DNA from: Polyangium sp. 15x6
Lineage (GTDB): Bacteria > Myxococcota_A > Polyangia > Polyangiales > Polyangiaceae
Direction: 5' to 3'
DNA length: 64,000 nt
NCBI RefSeq assembly: GCF_029960785.1
Contig: NZ_JASBQE010000013.1
Location: 62,001 to 126,000, forward strand
In this document: positions 14,777 through 23,828 of the stretch, piece after piece
How positions within the stretch are numbered: position 1 is the first letter of the stretch
How the letters are laid out: every line of letters begins with the position of its first letter
Notes under the pieces: generated by a model
What the model saw: only the letters and a program-made list of their open reading frames with translations
Databases searched by the model: none
Told to the model about the DNA's origin: nothing
Translations under genes and position numbers: made by a program

Positions 14777-15106
14777 CTACGAGGCGCGGCGGTAGACGAG
14801 ACGGGTGAGGGTGGCGATGACCTGATCCATTCGATCGAGCGCCCGCGCATCGACCGTGCCGATGTACCGCATGGCCTGGGCGACCTGGACGCAGGCCAGC
14901 ACCTCCCTTGCCGATCCGAGGGCGGAGGCGTAGCGCTGGCGCTTGTTCCCGGCGTGATTGCCGATGCCTTCTGCCAGATTCAGCGCGACGCTATGCATGG
15001 CTCTGCGCATTTGCCGAGCCAGATCCGAATCCCTCCGCTCAATCTGCTCCGCAATCCCCGCCGCGTCCCCCGCCATGACCAAAACGACCTCATAAATCCT
15101 GAGCAT
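14777..15106 (-). CDS. Four helix bundle protein (23S rRNA intervening-sequence protein family)
   Basis: A 109-residue all-helical protein with the hallmark SVALNLAEGIGN and, 15 residues later, ASALGSAREV, matching the conserved S-x-x-x-N-x-A-E-G and G-S-x-x-E positions of the family. The family is named from proteins encoded in 23S rRNA intervening sequences, and relatives include the Avd accessory protein of diversity-generating retroelements; many stand-alone copies have no assigned function. No rRNA gene, reverse transcriptase or template repeat is near, so this is a stand-alone copy. Start ATG is the first methionine of the domain (MLRIYEV). Confidence 0.85.
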   Translation of the reverse strand: MLRIYEVVLVMAGDAAGIAEQIERRDSDLARQMRRAMHSVALNLAEGIGNHAGNKRQRYASALGSAREVLACVQVAQAMRYIGTVDARALDRMDQVIATLTRLVYRRAS

Positions 15107-15174
15107 TGATGAACCCTCCGCCCGACGACCCTTTCGCCGGGACCCCCGTCCCCCACCGTCGCGCGGAGGCCTCT

Positions 15175-15450
15175 TCAAGGCTGCGCAGCACCGCGCGCAG
15201 CCGCGCGGAGCAGCACGTAGTGCTGCGAGCACGGCGAGCACGGCTTGGCCTTGAAGAGGCCGAGCACGACGGTAAGCTCGCCGTCCCCGAGCGGGATCCT
15301 CTGAATCCCCGTCCCGCACGCGCCTCCGCACGCGCCCCCGCACGCGCCTCCGCACGCGCCTCCGCACGCGCCCCCGCACGCGCCCCCGCACGCGCCCCCG
15401 CACGCGCCCCCGCACGCGCCTCCGCCTCCGCCTCCGCACGCGCCTCCGCC
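15175..15450 (-). other. Start-less leftward open frame with Gly-Gly-Ala-Cys repeats and a CxxC motif
   Basis: Read leftward, the 12-bp repeat gives repeated Gly-Gly-Ala-Cys, then IPLGDGELTVVLGLFKAK and PCSPCSQHYVLLRAAARG before a TGA. Nearly every third codon base in the non-repeat part is G or C, as in the real genes here, whereas the opposite-strand frame is mixed. However, an in-frame TGA lies just upstream of the repeats and no ATG, GTG or TTG start follows it. It is either a gene whose start was lost by changes in the repeat, or chance. No function assigned. Confidence 0.3.
15315..15449. repeat. 12-bp tandem repeat, about eleven units
   Basis: Units alternate between CGCACGCGCCTC and CGCACGCGCCCC, with two half units CGCCTC near the right end. 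It sits about 65 bp upstream of the zinc-ribbon gene. Twelve is a multiple of three, so copy number changes would not shift a frame passing through it. The 15107-15513 interval otherwise holds the leftward open frame described separately. Confidence 0.9.
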
Positions 15451-15513
15451 TCACCCGCGCCTCCCCACGCCGCCCTTGGTTCCCGATCTCCAGGTGGTAT
15501 CCTCCCCCCGCCC

Positions 15514-16788
15514 ATGATCCTCGAATGTCGCCACTGCGGTGCGCCGCTCGACGTGAAGCCCGACGCGGCGCTCACGAAGTGTCGTTACTGCGACACCACC
15601 AGCGAGCGCCGCCTCCTCCGCACCGTCTCCGCCGAGACCCCCCGTGATTTCCGCCCGCCCCCTCAGTGGCTCCCGCCCCCGCAGTTCCCGGCCCCGTCGA
15701 ACCAGGCGCTCGCGTATCACGAAGAGACCTTGCGCGCGAACACGCGCGCGAACTGGATCGCCCTCCTGGTTGGCGTCTCGTGCGCCGCGGCGCTCGTCCT
15801 CGGCGTCTCCATCGCGATGAGCCTCCGCGCGCCTGGCTCCTCGAAGAAGGGCGGGCCCGTGACGACCGTGCTGCCGGGCAAGACACCCCAGGAGCTCGCG
15901 GCCGTTCGAATCGACCAGACCCGGGAAAACCTCGCGAAGGCGCTCTCCGGCAGCCCCATGGGCTCCATGCTCGTCGTGTCCGTCTCGCACCCGCGCTACC
16001 AGAGCATCTCGTTCATGTACGACGACAAGGAACCCGCGTTTCCCCACAGCTTCACGCTCGTCCAGCGCTCCGGAGCGACACCGGATCCCAAGGGGATCGA
16101 GGCCCTCGGCAGCCGCCTGCACGGTGGGCTCGTGGACGGGAGCTGGAACTGGGCGGGCCTCGTGGCCGTGAATACCGACGCGAAGACCGGCCTCGTCTCT
16201 GCCTCCGTGCTGGGGGGACGCGTGGGCGGCACGAGCGCGCAAGCCAAGGCGCAGCTCGTCGCCGTGTGGAAGCTCGTCCTCCACGCCGTCTTCGGCGCGG
16301 GAAGTGGCCCGACCGCCGAGGAAGCCCGCTGGATCGGCGCGCCGTATCCCTTCGCCGCGCTGGAGACGATCGACCTCACGACGACCGTCGACAAGGCTGC
16401 CGCGACCTTGACCCAGAAGTTCCCCGGCGCAGCCTTGTCCACGTTCATCGAGCTTGGCGTCACCGTCGCCGTGGATCACCCGCTCCTGTGGAACGCCGAG
16501 CTCTCCTACCCCAACGAGAAGGGGGGCACGCTCCGGATCGTGGCCCTGCGCGGAACCAAGGCGTTCCCGGCGCGCCGCGAGGCCCTGGTCGGCTGCCTGG
16601 AGGGCAAGCTCGGGAAAGCCAAGGTGGAGGATCGCGATTACCTGGCCAAGAAACGCGATTACGACTTCACCGTGGGCAAGCTCTGGCTCAGAATCGGGGA
16701 GAACGACGCGCGCGTGCACTGGTTCCCCGGACGGCTCAACGCCCCGGATTGGAAACGAGTCGTGGGCGCGCTCGGCGCCTGTCGTTGA
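15514..16788 (+). CDS. Zinc-ribbon protein with one membrane segment
   Basis: A 424-residue protein starting with a treble-clef zinc ribbon (Cys5, Cys8, Cys23, Cys26; CRHCG and CRYCD), then a Pro-rich linker, one hydrophobic segment at about 84-108 (ALLVGVSCAAALVLGVSIAM) and a large C-terminal domain of unknown type that should face the periplasm. Function unknown. The frame is open for 136 codons upstream, but those run through the 12-bp repeat and have poor codon bias, so the ATG before ILECRHC is chosen. The next gene begins 16 bases downstream, so the two are co-transcribed. Confidence 0.8.
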   Translation: MILECRHCGAPLDVKPDAALTKCRYCDTTSERRLLRTVSAETPRDFRPPPQWLPPPQFPAPSNQALAYHEETLRANTRANWIALLVGVSCAAALVLGVSIAMSLRAPGSSKKGGPVTTVLPGKTPQELAAVRIDQTRENLAKALSGSPMGSMLVVSVSHPRYQSISFMYDDKEPAFPHSFTLVQRSGATPDPKGIEALGSRLHGGLVDGSWNWAGLVAVNTDAKTGLVSASVLGGRVGGTSAQAKAQLVAVWKLVLHAVFGAGSGPTAEEARWIGAPYPFAALETIDLTTTVDKAAATLTQKFPGAALSTFIELGVTVAVDHPLLWNAELSYPNEKGGTLRIVALRGTKAFPARREALVGCLEGKLGKAKVEDRDYLAKKRDYDFTVGKLWLRIGENDARVHWFPGRLNAPDWKRVVGALGACR

Positions 16789-16804
16789 TCCACGGAGCGT
16801 CCCC

Positions 16805-18037
16805 TTGCAACCCATCGTCAAGGTCTTCGAGGACAACCACATCGACGCGCCGTGGTCGTACGTCTCCGTCTTCGCGCTCGACGCCGTCCTGCTGCTCGTG
16901 ATCGCGTTTTGCGTGCGCGAGATCCGGCGCGCGCGCCGCGCCGCCGTCGAGGCGGATGCCGTGATCAAGCCGAAGGCACCGCTCTTCGAGGGCGCGCGGT
17001 TCGTCGCGGGCACCGTCGAGCTCGCGCAAGGCGAATCCGATGCCGTCCGGGTGACGATCTCGCAGGAGGGCAGCGAAGAGAGCGACAAGAACAACAACAA
17101 GACGCACACGTGGACGGAGACGGAGCGCGAGACCCGCGCGCGGCCGTTTTATCTGCGTCACGACACGGGCGCCCGCGTCCGGGTCGAGCCGCCCGAGGAC
17201 GTGCTGCTCGTCGACACGCTCGATCAAAAAGAATGGCTGCATTCGTCGAAGCGAAAGCTGCGCGCCGAGCTCTTGCCGGGAGAGCGTGTGATCGTCGAGG
17301 GGCGGCTCCACAAGGCGCTGGATCCCGAGGGGATCGGCGAGACCGCCGGGTATCGCGAGGCCGCGACGATGGGCTTTACGATGAAGCCCTCGCTGCAGAA
17401 AGGCATGCACATCTCGACGGAGAGCCTCTCCCGCCGCCACGAGCTCCGCGCGCGGGCCTTTTTCTGGACGTGCGTGGGGGTGGGGTTCCTCGGGCTCGTC
17501 ATGAACATCCCGCTCGGCACCTATCGGTTGCGTGTCTTCCTCGGGGAGAACGTGGTCGCGACGTACTTCGGCAAACGGACGTACGAGACGAACAACGGCA
17601 AAGGGCAGACGACCGTGCACCACGGCGTCGACGTTCGTTACGAGTCACCGACGGGCACGGCCCATCTCAGCCGGCGGATCGAGATCGACGAGGACGATTA
17701 CATGGAGCTGCCGGGGGGGCCGGGGGAGATCTGGATCCGGCATGTCCCGAGCCTCCCGAGCGCGACGGCGCTCGGGCAGGGAAGCTCGGTGTGGTTTCCC
17801 CCCTGGTGCGCCGCCGCGGTGATCGCCGGCATCGCGGTGTACCGCGCCTACCGCACGCACACCTATCGGCGCTGGTACGAGGGGCGCCTCCAGGAGAAAG
17901 GCAAAGGGCCGCTGCCCCCGCAGACGAACGAGCGGTTCCTGGCGGATGATCCGACCGCCTTCGCGGCGCGGGAGAAGCGGGGCCTCGCGCGAGCCGCGCG
18001 CGCGGCGAAGCACGTCGACCCCATTCCGATGGATTGA
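16805..18037 (+). CDS. Membrane protein with GIDE-like domain
   Basis: A 410-residue membrane protein. One transmembrane segment lies near residues 15-38 (VSVFALDAVLLLVIAFCV), two more near 220-240 and 325-345. Between the first and second lies a domain like the GIDE region of MUL1-type proteins: RPFYLRHDTGARVRVEPPED, then LRAELLPGERVIVEGRL. Bacterial GIDE proteins lack the RING finger and have no settled function. The start is TTG with GGAG eight bases before it, 16 bases after the stop of the zinc-ribbon gene; no suitable ATG exists. The pairing with a zinc-ribbon membrane protein suggests an envelope complex. Confidence 0.78.
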   Translation: MQPIVKVFEDNHIDAPWSYVSVFALDAVLLLVIAFCVREIRRARRAAVEADAVIKPKAPLFEGARFVAGTVELAQGESDAVRVTISQEGSEESDKNNNKTHTWTETERETRARPFYLRHDTGARVRVEPPEDVLLVDTLDQKEWLHSSKRKLRAELLPGERVIVEGRLHKALDPEGIGETAGYREAATMGFTMKPSLQKGMHISTESLSRRHELRARAFFWTCVGVGFLGLVMNIPLGTYRLRVFLGENVVATYFGKRTYETNNGKGQTTVHHGVDVRYESPTGTAHLSRRIEIDEDDYMELPGGPGEIWIRHVPSLPSATALGQGSSVWFPPWCAAAVIAGIAVYRAYRTHTYRRWYEGRLQEKGKGPLPPQTNERFLADDPTAFAAREKRGLARAARAAKHVDPIPMD

Positions 18038-18040
18038 ACG

Positions 18041-18799
18041 TCAGGCCTCGGCCTTCGGCCGGAGCATCACGAGCAAGACATCCGCGTCGGGGACCTCTTC
18101 GGTCGGCACGAGCCGCTTGCCGCCGCTCGCGAGCCGCACCTCGATCCACCGCGACGAGAGCTTCGCCCGCCGGACCTCCTGACGCAGGACCGCGTCCTCC
18201 TCGCCGAGGTAGAGGCGCAGCTCGTCGAGCTTGCAGCGCCCGAAGAACGCGCGCCCTCCCTCCTGGATGCGCTGCTCGGCCTCTTCCAGCCGATGCTCGA
18301 ACGTGCGCGCCGCGAGCTCGCGGCCGAGCGCGTACGGGTCGCGCACGGGCGTGGGCAGCCGGAGGCGGTTGCCTTCGCGGTCGTCGATCCAGAGCGCCGA
18401 GACCTCGGGCGGGGCGTCGCCGAGCGCCTCCCAGAACAGGCCCCCCACGGACGTGATGTCGTGAAACCGCACGTCCTTCGTGTCCTTGCCGCGCCCGATG
18501 CGCAGCCCCTCCTCGTGCACCTCCACGCGTTGCCCGCGGGCCCGCGAGAAATGGGAGAAGGTCCAGATCGAGAGCGCGCCGAAGACGAGCCCCGCCCCGC
18601 CGAAGACGAGCAGGCTCGTGAGCTCGACCCCCTCGTGCTCCGGCATGAAGAAGAGCGGCAGGGCCACGCAATCGAGCGCGACGAGGAGGCAGAAGAGCCC
18701 CACGCCGATACGAATGCCCTGCTGGACGATCGAGACGGGGTGCTCCGAGACGAGCGCGCCCAGGGGATCTGCGTCACGGTACGGAGTCTGGGCGCGCAC
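18041..18799 (-). CDS. Membrane protein with PH-like domain (DUF6585-like)
   Basis: A 252-residue protein with two membrane segments near 26-50 (IRIGVGLFCLLVALDCVAL) and 60-82, followed by a soluble beta-rich region (RVEVHEEGLRIGRGKDTKDV; SALWIDDREGNRLRL) that resembles PH-like domains of DUF6585 proteins, ending in a helical part and a beta tail. Role unknown. It starts seven bases after the fumarase stop on the same strand, so it is probably expressed from the fumarase transcript. It is convergent with the GIDE-like gene, three bases apart, leaving no room for separate terminators. Confidence 0.75.
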   Translation of the reverse strand: MRAQTPYRDADPLGALVSEHPVSIVQQGIRIGVGLFCLLVALDCVALPLFFMPEHEGVELTSLLVFGGAGLVFGALSIWTFSHFSRARGQRVEVHEEGLRIGRGKDTKDVRFHDITSVGGLFWEALGDAPPEVSALWIDDREGNRLRLPTPVRDPYALGRELAARTFEHRLEEAEQRIQEGGRAFFGRCKLDELRLYLGEEDAVLRQEVRRAKLSSRWIEVRLASGGKRLVPTEEVPDADVLLVMLRPKAEA

Positions 18800-18806
18800 G
18801 GTCCTC

Positions 18807-20453
<1,647 letters not shown>

Positions 20454-20860
20454 CGGGCGAAGGTGTACCCGAGGCGGTAGGCGTGTGCCAAGGGCGCGTT
20501 CGCAGGGGGGCGGACAATTGCAGCGATCGACGGCCTGGTAACGCGCGACGCCGTCCACCGGAATGCGTTGCCGGACATCATGCACGCACCCACGCTGCAA
20601 AGAAACGCGGTACCTCGAAGGCATCACGAAGCTGCCTCGCGCGAGACGACGCGCGATCGATCGCGGTAGCATCGAGGCATGCGCGCTTGGATCTCGTCTT
20701 GGATCTTGCTCGCGGCCTCGCGTGGAGGCGGCGGTGAATCGGCCATGGGAATGGGCGACCTCGCTGCGACGGACTACATCCTCGATTTCCTGGAGGTTCA
20801 CCCCATGCCATGACCCTTCGCCCCTTGACGGGGGTGGTCTTGGCTGGATAAAGGATCGCG
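20454..20860. other. Intergenic region between fumarase and an unknown gene
   Basis: No convincing gene is seen in these 407 bases. They separate divergent genes and should hold both promoters. TTGACG at 20825-20830 and GATAAA at 20847-20852, 16 bases apart, are the only promoter-like pair I can point to; if real, transcription would begin almost at the ATG of the rightward gene. Confidence 0.5.
20825..20852 (+). promoter_or_regulatory. Possible sigma-70 type promoter
   Basis: TTGACG, 16-base spacer, GATAAA, ending eight bases before the ATG of the next gene. A start from here would give a leaderless or nearly leaderless message, while an AAAGGA ribosome site overlaps the -10. The two readings conflict, so confidence is low. 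Confidence 0.25.
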
Positions 20861-21355
20861 ATGCTCCAGGTCCTCGACGCAGACGAAGAGTATCTCGTCG
20901 CCACGAGAGGCCACGTGCTCGTGACGGTCTGGGGCAGGATCAACCTCGACCGCGTGAGGCGCGCCTTCGCCGTGAAGCGATGGCTGCTCGAGGAGTCCGA
21001 TCACGACGCGAAGTCCTTCGGCCTCGTCGCCGTCATCATCCCGCAGCGGCTCGCCATCCCCGACAGCCTCGAAGCCGAGATGCGCAAGCTCGACGCGTTC
21101 ATGGCCCCGCACGTCTTCGCGAGCGCCGTCGTCGTCGAGGGGGACGGCATGCGGTCGAGCCTGCTGCGCGGCACGGTGAAGGCGACGAGCCTCGTCAAGG
21201 TCCGGTCGTACCCCGAGAAAAACTTCGGTGACATCGGGGAGGCGGTGCGGTGGCTCGTGCCGCAGATCGCGACGAAGACGGGTCAGGTGATCTCGGCCGA
21301 GGATCTCGCCTGGGACATCGCCGAGGCGCGGGCGCTGCACCATCACATCGGCTGA
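20861..21355 (+). CDS. Unknown small cytoplasmic protein
   Basis: A 164-residue protein with no signal peptide or membrane segment. The N-terminal part alternates strands and helices ([20 protein letters not shown], then [14 protein letters not shown]), reminiscent of STAS-like or SpoIIAA-like folds that myxobacteria carry in many copies, but I cannot confirm the family. The ATG has AAGGA upstream. A small hairpin follows the stop, and the neighbouring gene is convergent. Confidence 0.75.
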   Translation: MLQVLDADEEYLVATRGHVLVTVWGRINLDRVRRAFAVKRWLLEESDHDAKSFGLVAVIIPQRLAIPDSLEAEMRKLDAFMAPHVFASAVVVEGDGMRSSLLRGTVKATSLVKVRSYPEKNFGDIGEAVRWLVPQIATKTGQVISAEDLAWDIAEARALHHHIG

Positions 21356-21362
21356 GCCGTCC

Positions 21363-21383
21363 TCGAGTGTACGGATCACTCGA
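21363..21383. terminator. Possible bidirectional terminator hairpin
   Basis: TCGAGTG, seven-base loop, CACTCGA. It lies between two convergent genes and overlaps the stop codon of the leftward one. Short stem and no T tract, so only suggestive. Confidence 0.35.
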
Positions 21384-22305
21384 CGTCGAGCGGCACGACC
21401 TCGACCGAGGGCGGCCTTTCGCCGCCGCGCTTCACGTACACGAGGTGCTGGAGCGGCACGGCGTGCCAGGTCCCGTGATCCCGCGTGAGCGGCTCGGAGG
21501 CGATGAGGCACGAGCTTGCGTCCTCGTCCGCCGAGAGCATCCGCCATTCGCCGTTGTACAGGCCGTATGATTTCCCGATCGTGTACCAGATCCGGAGCAC
21601 CCGCTCCTCCGGCGGGTGGAAATCGTCTCCGAGTCCGTCGTAATGACCGAGGCCGTACGCATAACAGACGGCGACGAGGTCGTTGCCGTCCGAGAGGAAG
21701 AGGTTCATCGGGGAAAACGTGCGGATGCCGAGCTCGCGCCGGATCCCCGCCACGATCCGCAGCGCGGAGGTGACGCCGCGGGCGATGTCGAGCGCGTCGA
21801 GATCCGCGTGCGGATCGGGGAGCTGCGAGAGCAGGAGCGCATAGAACCACTCGCTGTCGGTCGTCCCGCGGATCGCGCGCGCGAGCTCGGGCCGGATCTT
21901 CGGCAGGAGCGCGAACTTCATCTCGTCGAACCGCGCGAGCTGCCCATTGTGGGCGAGGGCGAGCCGCGCGCCCTCGAACTGGAACGGGTGCAGGTTCTGC
22001 TCGTGGATGATGGCGCGCGTGTCGTACGGCACGCCGCGCAGGTGCGCGAGCAGCGCCGTCGCGCGCACCTTCGCCGCGAGCGCGCGCAGGTTCCGATCGT
22101 AGATCGCGAGCTGCGTGCTGCGGTAGGCGAAGGGCAGATCCGGGCGCTCCGAGCGCGCGTCCCACGCGAGCAGCCCCGAGCCCGCGAGGTTCAGCCGGGT
22201 GTAGAACGCGGCCTGATGGGTCTGGTTCACGAACGAGACATCGGGTTTGTAGAGCAGATCCTCGAGGAAGATCGGCTCACCGAGGTAGGCGAGGACGCGA
22301 CACAT
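21376..22305 (-). CDS. Class II glutamine amidotransferase
   Basis: A 309-residue Ntn-type amidotransferase. Choosing the start at MCRVLAYLG puts the catalytic Cys at residue 2, exposed after Met removal. Further family signs are the LALAHNGQL segment that forms the oxyanion hole and GTTDSEWFY for glutamine binding. The domain hydrolyses glutamine and normally passes ammonia to a partner domain, but here the chain is stand-alone like YafJ/EgtC proteins, so the acceptor is unknown. Cytoplasmic. The frame runs 12 codons upstream, but they would bury the Cys. Confidence 0.9.
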   Translation of the reverse strand: MCRVLAYLGEPIFLEDLLYKPDVSFVNQTHQAAFYTRLNLAGSGLLAWDARSERPDLPFAYRSTQLAIYDRNLRALAAKVRATALLAHLRGVPYDTRAIIHEQNLHPFQFEGARLALAHNGQLARFDEMKFALLPKIRPELARAIRGTTDSEWFYALLLSQLPDPHADLDALDIARGVTSALRIVAGIRRELGIRTFSPMNLFLSDGNDLVAVCYAYGLGHYDGLGDDFHPPEERVLRIWYTIGKSYGLYNGEWRMLSADEDASSCLIASEPLTRDHGTWHAVPLQHLVYVKRGGERPPSVEVVPLDVE

Positions 22306-22415
22306 GGGAGCTGATGTCGCCCGGGACGCGCGCGCTTGCAAGCGCCAACGACGAGCGTTTGCGAGCCCGCATCGCCGGGGAAGTGGTATCGTCTCGGCCG
22401 GAGGGGCGACGGCGC

Positions 22416-23093
22416 GTGCAGGAGCGACGACGATTCATCGGTGGGGCCGCGGGCGCGCTCGCGCTCGCATGCATTCTCACGGGCCCTTTGCCTGCGCGTG
22501 CCGGGGATCCTTCGCACGTCGCGCTCTGGCGCATGGAGGTGCACGGCGCGTATCTCCAGGGCGATCAGCGGCTCGGAGCGGGCACGCTCGCGCCCTACAA
22601 CGGCTGGGGGCTCTGGGCGCGTGCCGGCATCTCGGAGTTTCCCTGGAAATGGCTCGGGTACGACGTGCTCGGGCAGATCGGCCTGGTCGGCACGCCGCAG
22701 AGCAAGTTCGACGTGGTCGCCGAGGGCGCCGTCGCGTTCGCGCCCGCGCGCTGGAAGGGGAGCGTGGATGGCTCGATCGTCCTCGGCGTGGGCGGCGGCT
22801 TCGGATTCGAGCGCCCCGTGTGGCTCGGCCGCGGAGGCACGGGGTATCCGCTTTTGCTCGCGCGCCTGACGCTCCTGCCGAAGAAGAAGATCCGCTTCTT
22901 TGCATCGTTTCGGTTCACGCCCATCACCCCGGACGACGGCTGGGTGCGCTCCTACGACCTCGAGGTCACGGGAGGATATCAATGGTGGTATCTCGGCCTT
23001 CGGGGCCGAATCGACGACGTGACACAGGGGGATCCCGAGCGTTTGTACCGTACGTACTGGCTCGGGCCGACCGCGGGATTGGTGCTTCGATGA
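22416..23093 (+). CDS. Exported protein, probable outer-membrane or periplasmic beta-rich protein
   Basis: About 225 residues, function unknown. Choosing the GTG with GGAGGGG nine bases before it gives a normal signal peptide (RRRFIGGAAGALALACILTG, cut near ARA-GD). An upstream ATG at 22314 is possible but would add 34 charged residues before it. The mature part alternates aromatic and small residues (GYQWWYLGLRGRIDDV; GLWARAGISEFPWKWLGYD), as in small outer-membrane barrels. Its stop overlaps the ATG of the next gene (ATGA), so the two are translationally coupled. Confidence 0.72.
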   Translation: MQERRRFIGGAAGALALACILTGPLPARAGDPSHVALWRMEVHGAYLQGDQRLGAGTLAPYNGWGLWARAGISEFPWKWLGYDVLGQIGLVGTPQSKFDVVAEGAVAFAPARWKGSVDGSIVLGVGGGFGFERPVWLGRGGTGYPLLLARLTLLPKKKIRFFASFRFTPITPDDGWVRSYDLEVTGGYQWWYLGLRGRIDDVTQGDPERLYRTYWLGPTAGLVLR

Positions 23094-23794
23094 GCCGCGC
23101 CCTACGAACCGGGTTTTTCTTGCTCGCCATCCTGCTCGCCGGCTGCGGCCTCGATCCGGTGCGGGTCTCGGATCGGGTCTCGACGCGGGACATGCTCCTC
23201 GGCGTGACGGCCCTCGACGACGGCGTGGCGGCGGCGATCGACGTGCAGATCGGCAGCCCCATCGGGACGGTCGAGCTCACGGGCGGCGACGCGCTGTTCG
23301 TCACGGTGGACGGGACCCGCCTCCCGATGATCGAGGGGCAAAGCAATGGAGCGCCGATCCATTCGGTCAAGCTCGACGCGCTGCCGGGCGATTTCCTCCT
23401 CGACCTCGAACGGCAAAACGATCGCGACGTGCACGGCGTCGTCGTCGAGGTCTCGCGCCCGTTCACGCTCGCCGCCGAGGGCCTCACGCAGGACCTCCCG
23501 CTGTCGCTCTCCTGGGACGCCGACCCCGAAGGCGGCGAGGTCTCGATCTCGGTCCAGGGCGATTGCATCGACGCGCTCACGCGCTCGCTCGACGAGGACA
23601 CGGGCGCGCTCGTGATCACGCAGGCCGAGCTCCGCCCGCCGCCGGCGGGCCCGCCCCTCGCGCCTTGCGCCCTCGAGGTGTTGGTCTCCCGGACGATCAC
23701 CACCCGCGACGCGCTCTTCTCGACGAACCCCGGCGGAAACATCACCACGAGCGCCGAGCAACGCCGGACGATCGCAGTCATCTGGACGCCCTGA
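23090..23794 (+). CDS. Lipoprotein of unknown function
   Basis: A 234-residue lipoprotein: signal FFLLAILLAGC with the lipidated Cys at 19. The mature chain is predicted beta-rich (VELTGGDALFVTVDGTRLP) with two further Cys (DCIDA and APCALE) that could form a disulfide. It overlaps the preceding exported protein by four bases and lies 34 bases before the membrane sensor kinase, so the three probably form one unit; the lipoprotein may deliver an envelope signal to the sensor, an inference from order only. Confidence 0.78.
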   Translation: MSRALRTGFFLLAILLAGCGLDPVRVSDRVSTRDMLLGVTALDDGVAAAIDVQIGSPIGTVELTGGDALFVTVDGTRLPMIEGQSNGAPIHSVKLDALPGDFLLDLERQNDRDVHGVVVEVSRPFTLAAEGLTQDLPLSLSWDADPEGGEVSISVQGDCIDALTRSLDEDTGALVITQAELRPPPAGPPLAPCALEVLVSRTITTRDALFSTNPGGNITTSAEQRRTIAVIWTP

Positions 23795-23828
23795 AGCCCC
23801 GATCCACGAACGCCCGACACCCCTTCGC

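Noticed and set aside
14777-15106. Diversity-generating retroelement accessory gene
   Set aside because: No reverse transcriptase, template or variable repeat pair was found around the four-helix-bundle gene.
15106-16788. A 560-residue reading of the zinc-ribbon protein
   Set aside because: The first 136 codons run through the 12-bp repeat with poor third-base bias; the zinc ribbon begins at the later ATG.
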